From: Pararhizobium qamdonense
Lineage (GTDB): Bacteria; Pseudomonadota; Alphaproteobacteria; Rhizobiales; Rhizobiaceae
Direction: 5' to 3'
Assembly: GCF_029277445.1 (NCBI RefSeq)
Contig: NZ_CP119567.1
Span: 372,001 to 436,000, forward strand
DNA length: 64,000 nucleotides
The notes under the pieces are model-generated. The model searched no databases. It saw nothing but the letters and a program-made list of their open reading frames with translations, and was not told the origin of the DNA. Shown here one piece after another: positions 41,469 through 50,938 of this stretch. Numbering within the stretch: position 1 is the stretch's first letter; each line of letters starts with the position of its first letter. The position numbers and the translations under genes are program-made.

Positions 41469-42851
41469 ATGAACCTCTTCGGCTCGTATGATGTCGTTGT
41501 CACCGGCGCCGGTTCCTCCGGCATCGTCGCTGCCATCCGCGCGGCGCGCGAAGGCGCAAAGGTCCTGCTGCTTGAAGGCACCGGCTTTCTCGGTGGCCTG
41601 ATCACCGGCGGCAGACTGACGAAGCCGACTGGGCTGATCAATTCGCCGATTTTCCACGAAATGCTTGACCGCTGCGTCGGCTATAAGGGGGCAGACGGCC
41701 GCGTGCGCGAATCCTACTGGGGCAAGTATACCGGGACCTTTGATGCCGAAGTCATGCAGCGCGTCATTATCGAAATGGTGGAGGAGGCCGGTGTCGAAGT
41801 GCTGCTGAGGGCCATGGCCGTGCAGACGGTGATGAAGGACAATGCAGTTCACGGGTTGATCATCCGCACCAAATCCGGCGAGAGCCTGGTACTGGGCAAG
41901 GCATTCATCGATGCGTCTGGAGATGGCGATGTCGCAGCCCTTGCAGGGGCTGAGTTCATGCTTGGCCGTGAAGCCGACGGGCTGACGCAGCCGATCACTT
42001 CGTATTTTCGCGTTCTGAACGTCAATGTTCCGGCACTGATCGCCGATTGTGAGGCAAACCGCGCTGACATGTGGGAAGTCGTCTATCCGAAGGAAGCCGG
42101 CAATCGAAATGAAGATTATGCGATGGCCGTTTTGCTCACCGGCTTCCAGCAACGCATCAAGGACAAGGTGGCGGACGGCTTCGATTGGATCATCCCGAAA
42201 GACCACATCACCATGAAGACGGGTCTGATCCCCGGCGAGATCAGCGTTAACGTCACCCGCTTCCAGGGCAACGGACTGGACGACCGCGATCTCAGCAAGG
42301 CGGAAATCGAAATCCGCAAACAGGCTTATTGCGCCTTCGACTTCCTGCAGCGCTTCGTCAAAGGGTTTGAGGATGCGATCTTTCTTGAGGTCGCGCCGAA
42401 GCTCGGCATTCGCGAAACCCGCCGCATCACCGGAAAATATACGATTACTGAAGCCGATGTTCGCGGCAATGGCCGGTTCGACGATGCCATCGGCCTTTGT
42501 AATTCCCCCGTCGATGTACATGAGCCCGGCGGCAGCCGAGCCATCATGGATCACGTCGGCATCGGCTATGGCATCCCCTATCGCACGATGATCCCGCTCA
42601 AGATCAACAACATCATCATCGCCGGCCGCTGCATTTCGGCTGATGCCATCGCCTTCGGTTCCACCCGGAATGTCCCTGCCTGCACCATGACCGGCGAAGC
42701 GGCTGCGATCGGTGCCGCTTTGGCTGCACGCCGTGGCGTGCCGACCTCTGAAATTGCTGTCGGCGATATTCAGGCGCGGCTGCGCGAGCTCAAGGTCTGG
42801 CTCGGGACCCCAGGCGAGGACGTGCCTGATGTGCTGAAGCAGGCTGGTTAA
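41469..42851 (+). CDS. FAD-dependent oxidoreductase (FAD_oxidored family)
   Basis: 460-residue cytoplasmic flavoprotein. The dinucleotide-binding loop VVVTGAGSSGIVAAIRAA with acidic end LLLE lies at residues 8-40, followed by GTGFLGGLITGGRL. The second FAD motif is AFIDASGDGDVAALAGAE, about residue 145-165. The C-terminal GRCISADAIAFGSTRNV segment is typical of the family. It follows the propeller gene by 50 bp and ends the importer operon. Probably oxidises the imported compound or a derivative; the substrate is not known. Confidence 0.87.
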   Translation: MNLFGSYDVVVTGAGSSGIVAAIRAAREGAKVLLLEGTGFLGGLITGGRLTKPTGLINSPIFHEMLDRCVGYKGADGRVRESYWGKYTGTFDAEVMQRVIIEMVEEAGVEVLLRAMAVQTVMKDNAVHGLIIRTKSGESLVLGKAFIDASGDGDVAALAGAEFMLGREADGLTQPITSYFRVLNVNVPALIADCEANRADMWEVVYPKEAGNRNEDYAMAVLLTGFQQRIKDKVADGFDWIIPKDHITMKTGLIPGEISVNVTRFQGNGLDDRDLSKAEIEIRKQAYCAFDFLQRFVKGFEDAIFLEVAPKLGIRETRRITGKYTITEADVRGNGRFDDAIGLCNSPVDVHEPGGSRAIMDHVGIGYGIPYRTMIPLKINNIIIAGRCISADAIAFGSTRNVPACTMTGEAAAIGAALAARRGVPTSEIAVGDIQARLRELKVWLGTPGEDVPDVLKQAG

Positions 42852-42976
42852 ACGCCGAAGGCAACGCAGTCGAGCGCCTTATATTGATTGCTTTCCGTGT
42901 TCGGCGGAAGAAGCCAAGTTGATTTGTAATCTTATTCCTAAACTCGTTGACATTTCAATGAGAAATGGGGAAAATA

Positions 42977-42993
42977 AGATAACAACATTATCT
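42977..42993. promoter_or_regulatory. Candidate GntR operator of the kinase-gntR operon
   Basis: Perfect inverted repeat AGATAA-N5-TTATCT, ending 10 bp before the ATG of the acid-sugar kinase, whose next gene encodes a GntR regulator. The position would block initiation when occupied. Assignment is by adjacency. Confidence 0.5.
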
Positions 42994-43003
42994 GGGGCGC
43001 GGT

Positions 43004-44032
43004 ATGCTGGCCATTCTTGCTGACGATCTGACGGGTTCGTTGGATTCTGCGGCGCCGTTTGCGGCGCGCGGTATGCATGTGGAAGTGGCATTAGGCGTCA
43101 GCGCAATTGCACAAGCGCTCGACAAAAACCCGCAGATTCTGTCGATCAATCTCGCATCTCGCGAGGGCGGTGCTGATGCCGCCCGCCGGCAGATTGAGGC
43201 TGCGGTCGCAGCCGTGCCGGCCGGAACACGTTTCTTCAAGAAGTTGGATTCACGTCTCAAGGGTCATATTGCTGCCGAACTGGACGCCATGCCCTTTAAG
43301 ACCGCTCTTGTCATTCCCGCAATTCCGGCCTTCGGACGCATCGTCAAAAACGGCTGCGTGACGGGATTTGGTGTCGATCGGCCCATATCCGTTGCCGGCA
43401 GGCTGGGTTCGCATGCGGCGCGTGCCAAAATCCCCGACATTTCGACGCATGATGAGATGGTTGGCTCGCTTATGCAGGCGGAGGCAGACGGCATCGACTT
43501 GCTCGTTGGAGCACGCGGCCTCGCCGAGGCGCTGGCTGAGCGGATGAGTGGAAATGCCCCTTCAGTTGCCGCCGATGTTCCCGTGGGGCCGGGCGTTTTC
43601 GTCATTGGCTCGCGTGATGACATCACGCTGGCCCAAATCGATGTTCTATGCCGCGATGAAACCATCCGCCATTTGAAAGCGCCGGATGGTCGCCTTGACG
43701 GCGTCAAGGCGGATGGCAGCACCTTGACACTTGTGCAGGCCGTTCCGGGCGAAGGGAACGTCAGTAGCGAGCAGGTATCGCAGGCTCTTGCAGAAAGCGT
43801 CTGCCCTTCCTTGACAGACGGCGCATCGACGATTCTTTTTGCCGGTGGTGCGACCGCAGAGGCAATTTTGAAAAAGATGGGGATCGCAGGGTTTCGCCTG
43901 CTGGGTGAATGCTTGCCAGGGCTGGGCTTGGCGCATGCGCAAGGGCATTGCATTATCGCGAAATCCGGTGGATTTGGACAGCCGGACACGCTCAAAGAAA
44001 TTGCAGGCCGAATGCGCCACAAGACGGGATAG
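43004..44032 (+). CDS. Four-carbon acid-sugar kinase family protein (short form)
   Basis: 342-residue kinase of the OtnK/DtnK (DUF1537) family. N-terminal MLAILADDLTGSLDSAAPFA with the conserved Asp-Asp; second block RFFKKLDSRLKGHIAAEL; C-terminal nucleotide loop TILFAGGATAEAILKKMG. It is about 70 residues shorter than the OtnK at 32621. Together with the nearby PdxA2-type dehydrogenase it would give the D-threonate route (kinase, then oxidation and decarboxylation to dihydroxyacetone phosphate), so DtnK is the leading idea. A short subgroup with another acid substrate is possible. Confidence 0.85.
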   Translation: MLAILADDLTGSLDSAAPFAARGMHVEVALGVSAIAQALDKNPQILSINLASREGGADAARRQIEAAVAAVPAGTRFFKKLDSRLKGHIAAELDAMPFKTALVIPAIPAFGRIVKNGCVTGFGVDRPISVAGRLGSHAARAKIPDISTHDEMVGSLMQAEADGIDLLVGARGLAEALAERMSGNAPSVAADVPVGPGVFVIGSRDDITLAQIDVLCRDETIRHLKAPDGRLDGVKADGSTLTLVQAVPGEGNVSSEQVSQALAESVCPSLTDGASTILFAGGATAEAILKKMGIAGFRLLGECLPGLGLAHAQGHCIIAKSGGFGQPDTLKEIAGRMRHKTG

Positions 44033-44035
44033 GAC

Positions 44036-44746
44036 ATGGGACTGGAGACAGGAACAGCACGCAGGAGCTTGGGCGATCTCGTTTTCGATCGCATGTACCG
44101 TGCGATCAAGTCCGGTGCCTACAGGCCGGACGAGCGGCTGCCGACGGAACACGATCTGGCAATCGAATTCGAGGTGTCCCGGCCGATCGTCAGGGAAGCG
44201 CTGCGCCGGTTGCGAGATCAGGGGTTTATTTACTCGCGGCGCGGCGCTGGAAGCTTCGTTCGTGCTGTCGGCATGCGGGAGCCGCTTGGATTCGGCACCC
44301 TGGAAAACGTTGCCGACCTGGTGAATTGTTACGAGTTCAGATTGACCGTCGAACCAGCGGCGGCGGCAGCGGCGGCGGAGCGTCACGATGCGGCCACACT
44401 CATTGCCGTCCGCCAGGCATTGGAACTCATGCGCGACGCCACCAATCGGCAGTCCCACCGCGAGGATGCGGATTTCCAGTTCCATCTGGCCATCGCCCGC
44501 GCAGCCCATAACAGCTATTTTTTCACCGCGATGGAAGCGCTGAAGGATCATATCGCCGTCGGCATGCGGTTCCACGGGGCGTCGTTGAAACGTGAAACCG
44601 CCGGCCTTTCACGCGTTTTCGACGAGCACGAGGCGATCGCCGATGCCATCACAGCGCGTGACGGCCCAAAAGCGCACCAGCTGATGCTTGATCACCTGGT
44701 TGGTTCGCGCGAGCGCCTGTTCAAATCGAACAAAAGCCCCGGCTGA
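44036..44746 (+). CDS. GntR-family regulator, FadR subfamily
   Basis: 236-residue regulator, 3 bp after the kinase stop. Winged helix at about 10-75 with LPTEHDLAIEFEVSRPIVREA; FCD effector domain with DADFQFHLAIARAAHNSYFF and FDEHEAIADAI supplying likely metal ligands. Probably controls the kinase operon from the AGATAA-N5-TTATCT site, and perhaps the convergent pdxA2 operon. The effector is likely to be a sugar acid (inference). Confidence 0.92.
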   Translation: MGLETGTARRSLGDLVFDRMYRAIKSGAYRPDERLPTEHDLAIEFEVSRPIVREALRRLRDQGFIYSRRGAGSFVRAVGMREPLGFGTLENVADLVNCYEFRLTVEPAAAAAAAERHDAATLIAVRQALELMRDATNRQSHREDADFQFHLAIARAAHNSYFFTAMEALKDHIAVGMRFHGASLKRETAGLSRVFDEHEAIADAITARDGPKAHQLMLDHLVGSRERLFKSNKSPG

Positions 44747-44770
44747 GCCAGGGAATCTGTGACAACGGTA

Positions 44771-45889
44771 TCAAAACGCCGCCTGATAGACATCAAGAAC
44801 GTCGTCCAAGCTCATGTCGATAGGGTTGTTGTCCATCAGACGGCGATTGGCATGCGCTTCACTGGCATAAAGCGATAGATCCTCTGTTTTCGCGCCGTGG
44901 GCTGCCAGAGACATCTCGATGCCGAGGTCACGGCAGAAGCCATGGGCCGCATCGAGCAGATGTTCCCCGGCGAGATCTTTGCCCAGCCCCAGTGCTGCCG
45001 CCACTTCTGCAGTCTTTTCCCTCGCTACCGTTTGATTAAACGCGAGGACGTGCGGAAAGATGATGGCGTTCGCCAGGCCGTGTGGCAGGCGAAGGCGCGT
45101 ACCGAGCGGGTAGGCGATGGCATGGCCCGCAGCCGTGTTGACGGGTCCAAGGCAAATGCCACCATAGTAGGAGGCAAGCATCATGCTTTCGCGGGCTTTT
45201 GTATCGGTCCCATCCCTGACGGCACGCGCAAGATACTTGCCGACAAGCCCAAACCCCATGCGGGCAAAACCGTCAATCATCGGATGCGCCCGGCGGTTGG
45301 TAAAGGCTTCGACACAATGCGCCATCGCATCGACGCCGGTGGCGGCGGTCACTGCCGGCGGTACGGAATAGGTCAATTCCGGGTCGAGGACAGCCAAATC
45401 GGCGATCATGTGCGGGCTCTCGACCGCGATCTTGGTGCCTTTGCCGGGATCGGTTATCAGCGAACGGATACCTGCTTCGGAGCCCGTGCCCGCTGTGGTG
45501 GCGACCTGGCCGAGGCGGGTCCGGCGGCCGGTGACCCGGTTGGGGCCGGCAACGTCTGCAAGTGTCTGTTCGCTGTCCCACAGCACGGCGACGAGCTTGG
45601 CGACATCGAGCACCGAACCGCCACCAAGGCCGATGACGAGGTTTGGTTTGCATTGTCTTGCTGCAGTGAGGGCGGCGTCCAGTGTCGTGGTGTCCGGTTC
45701 GCCAGGAATGGCATCGAACAGGGTGATACGGCCGGACAGTTTGAGCCCGGGAACGAAATCGGCGGTAATCGGCGTTGCGATGACAAGGACCGATTTTGCA
45801 TCGGCGGCCCAGGAACCAACATCGCCGATGGTGCCTGCCCCGATGGCGAGCCGGCGCGGTTGATGGAGCGTGATGGGAGCGATGGTCAT
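44771..45889 (-). CDS. Iron-type alcohol dehydrogenase
   Basis: 372-residue NAD(P)-dependent dehydrogenase. Cofactor loop LGGGSVLDVAKLVAV; metal ligands Asp and His in GVDAMAHCVEAF, His in AAGHAIAYPLG and His in RLPHGLANAIIFPH. Closest in style to the maleylacetate-reductase/1,3-propanediol-type branch. The ATG at 45889 lies 4 bp after the pdxA2 stop. Third gene of the BNR-pdxA2-ADH operon. It may reduce or oxidise a short aldehyde or ketone made by the other enzymes. Confidence 0.88.
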   Translation of the reverse strand: MTIAPITLHQPRRLAIGAGTIGDVGSWAADAKSVLVIATPITADFVPGLKLSGRITLFDAIPGEPDTTTLDAALTAARQCKPNLVIGLGGGSVLDVAKLVAVLWDSEQTLADVAGPNRVTGRRTRLGQVATTAGTGSEAGIRSLITDPGKGTKIAVESPHMIADLAVLDPELTYSVPPAVTAATGVDAMAHCVEAFTNRRAHPMIDGFARMGFGLVGKYLARAVRDGTDTKARESMMLASYYGGICLGPVNTAAGHAIAYPLGTRLRLPHGLANAIIFPHVLAFNQTVAREKTAEVAAALGLGKDLAGEHLLDAAHGFCRDLGIEMSLAAHGAKTEDLSLYASEAHANRRLMDNNPIDMSLDDVLDVYQAAF

Positions 45890-45893
45890 GATA

Positions 45894-46850
45894 TCATCCT
45901 CGCTTGCCGGGGCCGGACGCCAACTTGCGGGCATAGGCGATTGCGGAATTCAAGTTGCCGTGATCGGCAATGCCTTTGCCGGCAATGTCGAAGGCAGTGC
46001 CGTGGTCGACCGAGGTACGGTCGATCGGAAGGTCCACCGAAACGTTCACGGCCGTATCAAAAGCCACGAGCTTGACCGGTATGTGACCCTGGTCGTGATA
46101 CTGCGCGACGACGAGGTCGAAGGCGCCCGCGTAGGCGCGGTAAAAAAGCGTGTCTGCGGAAATCGGACCATAGGCATCGATGCCTTCGGCGCGTGCAGCC
46201 GCGACAGCGGGCGCAATCTGGTCGTCGTCTTCGGTGCCAAACAAGCCGTTTTCGCCGCAATGCGGATTGATGCCGGCGACTGCGATGCGCGGGGCCTCAT
46301 AGCCGGTGCGTTTCAGATGCGCGTTACCGGCCCGGATTGTCGCTAGCACCCTCTCCGTCGTGGAACGGCGGATGGCTTCCTGGAGCGACACATGGGTGGA
46401 AACGTGGATGACTTTTAAACGCTCCGAAGCCAGCAGCATGTACGCGGCCGTCGATCCGGTAAGGCTGCGCAGCATTCCTGTGTGGCCGTCATAGTGATGG
46501 CCGGCAAGATTGAGCGCTTCCTTGTTGATCGGTGCCGTGACGATACAGCCGATGACACCGGATTCCGCGTCGCGTACTGCTTTCTCGATAAACCGGAATG
46601 CTGCGTCGCCCGCCACAGGGCTGAGTTTCCCCCAGGGCAAAGGAGCGCCTTCTATCGGCAGATCGACGACATGGGCGGTGAGATCGATATCAAGACCGAG
46701 CGCTTCGCGCGCTGTCTCAAGGGTTATAAGATTGCCGTAGATCCGGATGGTCTTGCGCTCTTCAGCCGTCATGCCGGCAAGAGCGCGCACCGATATTTCC
46801 GGACCGACACCGCAAGGGTCGCCCATGGTGATTCCGATGATATTGCTCAT
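45894..46850 (-). CDS. pdxA2: PdxA2-type 4-phospho-hydroxyacid dehydrogenase (D-threonate 4-phosphate dehydrogenase)
   Basis: 318-residue NAD-dependent oxidative decarboxylase of the PdxA family. It begins [20 protein letters not shown]. Metal-ligand histidines lie in [22 protein letters not shown] and [11 protein letters not shown]. PdxA makes the pyridoxine precursor; PdxA2 homologues next to acid-sugar kinases oxidise D-threonate or D-erythronate 4-phosphate to dihydroxyacetone phosphate and CO2. The catabolic neighbours here favour PdxA2. Start overlaps the BNR gene stop by 4 bp. Confidence 0.87.
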   Translation of the reverse strand: MSNIIGITMGDPCGVGPEISVRALAGMTAEERKTIRIYGNLITLETAREALGLDIDLTAHVVDLPIEGAPLPWGKLSPVAGDAAFRFIEKAVRDAESGVIGCIVTAPINKEALNLAGHHYDGHTGMLRSLTGSTAAYMLLASERLKVIHVSTHVSLQEAIRRSTTERVLATIRAGNAHLKRTGYEAPRIAVAGINPHCGENGLFGTEDDDQIAPAVAAARAEGIDAYGPISADTLFYRAYAGAFDLVVAQYHDQGHIPVKLVAFDTAVNVSVDLPIDRTSVDHGTAFDIAGKGIADHGNLNSAIAYARKLASGPGKRG

Positions 46851-48043
46851 AACAGTCTCCTTGCGTCGGCACGGTCCCAGCCAGGAGCCAGGCGAACATA
46901 TTTAATCGCGCGTCGGTGATAGGTGTACGCGAGGTGCAGGGCGCCATCCATGCCTTCCAGTAGCCAGGGATAGGACATTTCCTTGTTGCGTCCATCGGTG
47001 GAATTGTTTGAAAGGCAGGTGCCGGGACCGTCCTCGATCAAAATCCGGTCCGGAAAGGTCCGCCCGCCATCCGACGACAGGCACAGTGCCACCGGAGCGC
47101 GGGGTACGCCCCAGACCGGGACGCAACCGCCGGTGGGGTCGGCGTCGGGCCGGGCGTCGTTTTCTCCGAGCTCATCATAAAGAGATGCCCGGCGGTCCGC
47201 AGATTGCGCCGCGCTGATAGGGTTGCAGACCATCGCCAGGCGGCCATCGAGAAGGCGGATTGCAGCGATGGAAGAGTTGTTGTTCGGGACATCGGTCGCT
47301 TGCGGAGCCGACCAAGTGCGGCCACCGTCATTGCTTTGCGTCCGATAGACAAAATCCGCTTGGCGCCGTCTGAACAAGGCCGCAAAACTGCCGTCATCGA
47401 TCTCAACCGGTGACATGTGGACGCAGCCGGTCGATTGGTCGACATCCTCCAGCGTCCAGGTCTCGCCACCGTCCAGCGATAGGCCGACGGCGGCCGTATC
47501 ATGGCTGCCATTCCATTTCTGGTTCGGACGCTGGATACAACGGAAGATCGGTAACAGCCAGGCGCCATCGTCCCGGATTACGAGCGGCGCGCGCACGAAG
47601 CACCCCTGCGGCAGGTCGAGATAGCGGCCCTCTGCTGCAGTCAGCGTTGTCACATCTGGACCACCGCGAAAGATTTCAGCCATTCTTATCCGGCATTCGT
47701 CCTGATTGCCCGACGGTTGCGATGTGTGAAAGAGCCATAGTCTTCCGTCCGGCGCGGCGAAAAAAACAGGGTTCTGTTCGGAGCGGGCGGTATCGAAGCT
47801 GAGGCGCTGGGGCGAACCCCACTGCGAGGCGCCTTTCGGCAGAACTGATGCGAAGACCGAAATATCCGATTTTCCTTCCAGCGTGCCGCCGAACCAAGTG
47901 CACGCAAGCGCGCCATCGGCGAACATGTGAAGAAATGCGGCATGGTTCTGAATCATCGGCGACGGCAGAAAAGCTTCTTCACGGCCGGGGGACGTATGAC
48001 TGATGAGGCCATCCATGCGGCTGGCGATGTCTTTAGGTGTCAT
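46847..48043 (-). CDS. Sialidase-fold (BNR repeat) protein
   Basis: 398-residue six-bladed-propeller protein of the BNR_2/'predicted neuraminidase' group. The Asp-box motif SxDxGxTW occurs three times: SLDGGETW (189-196), SNDGGRTW (237-244) and SSDGGRTF (323-330). The N-terminal block [20 protein letters not shown], then [11 protein letters not shown], is the family hallmark. There is no signal peptide, so it acts inside the cell on something already imported, unlike secreted sialidases. A GGAGGAGACCA ribosome site precedes the ATG. First gene of the operon with pdxA2 and the iron ADH, divergent from the dipeptide-type importer. It could be a glycosidase or a lyase for an acidic sugar conjugate. 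Confidence 0.85.
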   Translation of the reverse strand: MTPKDIASRMDGLISHTSPGREEAFLPSPMIQNHAAFLHMFADGALACTWFGGTLEGKSDISVFASVLPKGASQWGSPQRLSFDTARSEQNPVFFAAPDGRLWLFHTSQPSGNQDECRIRMAEIFRGGPDVTTLTAAEGRYLDLPQGCFVRAPLVIRDDGAWLLPIFRCIQRPNQKWNGSHDTAAVGLSLDGGETWTLEDVDQSTGCVHMSPVEIDDGSFAALFRRRQADFVYRTQSNDGGRTWSAPQATDVPNNNSSIAAIRLLDGRLAMVCNPISAAQSADRRASLYDELGENDARPDADPTGGCVPVWGVPRAPVALCLSSDGGRTFPDRILIEDGPGTCLSNNSTDGRNKEMSYPWLLEGMDGALHLAYTYHRRAIKYVRLAPGWDRADARRLL

Positions 48044-48426
48044 TGGTCTCCTCCTGTTGCAATAGAAATTCTTGAAAACTTCAAAGTTGTCAAGTTTATT
48101 GATGTTATTTTAATCGGAAGATTTTACGTATAAAAATATTAAAATATTGATTTTCCATATTAAAAATGGAGATTTCTTGGCAAATAAAATTTACATAGTG
48201 AATTAATTTGACAAACTTGGGTGAAAGGTAGATGTTTTGGGCGATCGGCAAGAGGATGCCGGAAGACTGGTGTGACTGCGCTCGTGGCTAAGCGGCTTTG
48301 CTGTCGCGGGAAAACACGTTGCACTGATGACCCTAGTTGAGCGGGCTTATCTGTCGTGCAGCGTTTGTTGCAAGATCTGGAAGAACCACAACAGCTTGAC
48401 CGGAATTTTAATAGGGAGGAAATGCC
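48044..48426. other. Divergent AT-rich control region between the BNR and importer operons
   Basis: 383 bp without a supported gene; much more AT-rich than its surroundings at 48060-48220. It holds an imperfect 24-bp palindrome (48071-48094), a partly matching element in the opposite orientation, and a TTGACA (48208-48213) facing the importer. A 19-codon ATG frame at 48232 has no convincing support as a gene. Confidence 0.55.
48071..48094. promoter_or_regulatory. Candidate operator, 24-bp imperfect palindrome
   Basis: CTTGA-A-AACTT-CA-AAGTT-G-TCAAG: nested 5-bp arms on each side with one unmatched base between them. It lies 28 bp upstream of the BNR gene start. A related sequence, AAGTTTGTCAA, is found on the opposite strand at about 48208-48218. 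Confidence 0.5.
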
Positions 48427-49926
48427 GTGAAGAGAATGATTTTGTTGGGGACCCTGATCCTAGGATCAGCCTTGTCGCCGGCGCATGCCGGATCAAGTTC
48501 GATTAAGATCGTTCTGCCGGAGGAGGCAGACTTGCTCGAGCCTTGCATGGCTACACGCTCGAATATCGGACGCATCATCCTGCAGAACGTGAATGAAACG
48601 CTGACAGAGATCGATGTGCGCGGCAGCAAGGGCGTCATGCCGCGCCTGGCAGAAAAATGGGAACAGAATGCAGACGGCAGCTGGCGTTTTCATTTGCGCC
48701 AGGGCGTAAAATTCTCTGACGGCACGACCTTCGATGCGAAAGACGTCAAGCATAGTTTCGACCGTGCCATGAGCGAGAAAATCACCTGCGAGTCGCGCCG
48801 ATATTTCGGCGGAATGAAGGTCGAGCCGACGGTTGTTGATGACTATACGATCGATTTCAAAGCCGATCCGGTCCAGCCGATCCTGCCGCTGCTCATGTCG
48901 CTTGTCACCATTGTACCGGAAGAAACGCCGATTGAGTTCATCCGTGAGCCAATCGGCACCGGCCCTTATAAGCTGACCAATTGGACGCCTGGCCAAGAGA
49001 TCGTCCTGAGTGCCCGCGATGACTATTGGGGCAAAAAGCCCGAAGTAACGCAAGCTACCTATCTCTTTCGCGCCGATCCCTCCGTTCGTGCAGCAATGGT
49101 CCAGACCGGCGAAGCCGATCTGTCACCCTCTATCTCACAGCTTGATGCGACCAACCCGGCAACCGATTTTTTCTATCTCGACAGCGAAACGGTTTACCTG
49201 CGTATCGACCACAATATCGCACCGCTGAACGACGTGCGCGTTCGCAAGGCCCTCAATCTCGCTATCGACCGCCAAGCCTTTATCGGAACGCTTGTGCCGG
49301 ACGGGGCGGTTCTGGCAACGGCGCTTGTCCCGCCGACCACGCTTGGCTGGAACAAGGATGTCAAGGTGTTCCCCTTCGATCCTGAACAGTCAAAAAAGCT
49401 GCTTGAGGAAGCAAGGGCAGCGGGCGAACCGGTTGATACGCCAATCACGATCATTGCGCGCACGGCCAATTTCCCGAATATCACCGAAATCATGGAGGCG
49501 ATCCAGGCGCAGTTGCAGGATGTTGGCTTCAAGGTGGAATTGAAGTTTGTCGAGGTGGCCGAGCACGAGCAATATTACTCAAAGCCCTTCAAGGAAGGCC
49601 GTGGTCCGACCATCGTTGCATCCATGCATGACAACTCGAAGGGCGACCCGTCGTTCACGATGTTTTTCAAGTATGCGACGGAAGGCACTCAATCCGGCTT
49701 TTCGGATCCCAAGGTCGATGATCTGATCAAGCGCGCGTCGGCAGCTGTCGGGGATGAACGTGCAAAGCTTTGGTCCGAACTTTTTGCCTACCTGCATGAC
49801 GACGTGGTTGCCGACGTCCTGCTTTTCCACATGGTAGGCTTCTCACGCGTTTCAGAGCGGCTGGAATTCAAGCCGACGATCGCGACGAACGGAACGCTGC
49901 AGCTTTCTGAGATAAAAATAAAGTAA
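48427..49926 (+). CDS. Dipeptide-type ABC transporter periplasmic binding protein
   Basis: 499-residue family-5 (DppA/OppA-like) receptor. GTG start preceded by AGGGAGGAAATGCC. Signal peptide MKRMILLGTLILGSALSPAHA cleaved near residue 21. Family marks are VNETLTEIDVRG, LAEKWEQNADGSWRFHLRQG and VKFSDGTTFDAKDV. Family-5 receptors bind peptides but also oligosaccharides, sugar acids, opines and nickel, so the ligand is open. Heads the importer plus DHDPS/2-hydroxyacid-dehydrogenase/Ldh/hydratase run. Confidence 0.9.
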   Translation: MKRMILLGTLILGSALSPAHAGSSSIKIVLPEEADLLEPCMATRSNIGRIILQNVNETLTEIDVRGSKGVMPRLAEKWEQNADGSWRFHLRQGVKFSDGTTFDAKDVKHSFDRAMSEKITCESRRYFGGMKVEPTVVDDYTIDFKADPVQPILPLLMSLVTIVPEETPIEFIREPIGTGPYKLTNWTPGQEIVLSARDDYWGKKPEVTQATYLFRADPSVRAAMVQTGEADLSPSISQLDATNPATDFFYLDSETVYLRIDHNIAPLNDVRVRKALNLAIDRQAFIGTLVPDGAVLATALVPPTTLGWNKDVKVFPFDPEQSKKLLEEARAAGEPVDTPITIIARTANFPNITEIMEAIQAQLQDVGFKVELKFVEVAEHEQYYSKPFKEGRGPTIVASMHDNSKGDPSFTMFFKYATEGTQSGFSDPKVDDLIKRASAAVGDERAKLWSELFAYLHDDVVADVLLFHMVGFSRVSERLEFKPTIATNGTLQLSEIKIK

Positions 49927-49970
49927 TTGTTCCGTGGCGGGCTATTCTCGTCGTGCACAACAGCAATCGA

Positions 49971-49993
49971 GGTGGCGGACCTAATCCGCCGCC
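49971..49993. terminator. Intercistronic hairpin after the family-5 binding-protein gene
   Basis: Nine-bp stem GGTGGCGGA / TCCGCCGCC (one G-T pair) with a 5-base loop, 45 bp after the stop and 21 bp before the permease start. No T-run. Confidence 0.55.
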
Positions 49994-50013
49994 CAGATCC
50001 CCTTGAGGATGCC

Positions 50014-50928
50014 ATGCTGAGATTTATTCGACAACGTGCTGTGGCCAGTCTGATCTCTCTTGTCGGACTGCTCGTCATGGTCTTCTTCCTCTCGCGCCTG
50101 ACAGGCGATCCGGCTGCTCTGTTTCTGCCGGTTGAGGCGTCTGCGGAGATGAAGCAGCAGTTTCGCGAACTTCATGGCCTGAATGATCCTCTTTTGGAGC
50201 AGTTTGGCCGTTATGTCGGTGACGTCGTGACCGGCGATTTCGGAGAATCGTTGCGCAAGGCGCGCCCGGCGCTGGATATCGTGCTTGAAGCCTTCACCTG
50301 GACGCTTTGGCTTGCGCTGATCACCATGTCTCTGGTGACCGGTTCTGCAATCGTCGTCGGCTCCCTTGCCGCGTTCCGTGCCGGTGGCTTCTTCGACCGT
50401 TTCTCGTCACTGATTTCGCTTGTGGGTGCGTCCGTTCCCGATTTCTGGCTGGCCATCGTTGCGATCGTGGTGTTTTCCGTCAATCTCGCCTGGTTGCCGA
50501 CCTCCGGGACAGGGTCACTGTTGCACTGGATCCTGCCGATCTCGGTCCTTTTCATCCGGCCGTTCGGCATTATCGTCCAGGTGGTGCGAGGCTCGATGAT
50601 CGGAGCGCTCTCTTCAGCCTATGTGAAAACGGCGCGCGCCAAGGGCGTCAAATCCGCACCCATCATTTTCGTGCACGCGCTTCGCAATGCTATGCTGCCC
50701 GTCATTACCGTCATCGGTGACCAGGCCGCCGGTTTGTTGAATGGCGCCGTCATTGTCGAAACGATTTTCGGTTTTCCGGGCGTCGGCAAGTTGATGATCG
50801 ACTCCATCCTGCAACGGGACTTCAATGTCGTGCTCGCCGCCATCCTCGTCACGGCACTGGCAATCTTCCTCATGAATGTACTGATCGATATTGCCTACGC
50901 GCTGCTCGATCCGCGCATCCGGCATTGA
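50014..50928 (+). CDS. Dipeptide-type ABC transporter permease (DppB type)
   Basis: 304-residue inner-membrane permease. It starts MLRFIRQRAVASLISLVGLL and has FLSRLTGDPAALFLPVEAS, the usual DppB first-loop pattern. The coupling loop is YVKTARAKGVKSAPIIFVHALRNA, and the C-terminal FGFPGVGKLMIDSI segment is conserved. The ATG at 50014 follows TTGAGGA; a longer in-frame start would overlap the hairpin. Works with the DppC-type permease that follows 10 bp later. Confidence 0.9.
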   Translation: MLRFIRQRAVASLISLVGLLVMVFFLSRLTGDPAALFLPVEASAEMKQQFRELHGLNDPLLEQFGRYVGDVVTGDFGESLRKARPALDIVLEAFTWTLWLALITMSLVTGSAIVVGSLAAFRAGGFFDRFSSLISLVGASVPDFWLAIVAIVVFSVNLAWLPTSGTGSLLHWILPISVLFIRPFGIIVQVVRGSMIGALSSAYVKTARAKGVKSAPIIFVHALRNAMLPVITVIGDQAAGLLNGAVIVETIFGFPGVGKLMIDSILQRDFNVVLAAILVTALAIFLMNVLIDIAYALLDPRIRH

Positions 50929-50938
50929 GGAGCCTATC

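Noticed and set aside
48232..48291. Nineteen-codon ATG frame in the leader of the family-5 importer operon
   Set aside because: No run of identical codons or clear attenuator structure follows, and the ribosome site is weak, so a leader-peptide claim is not supported.
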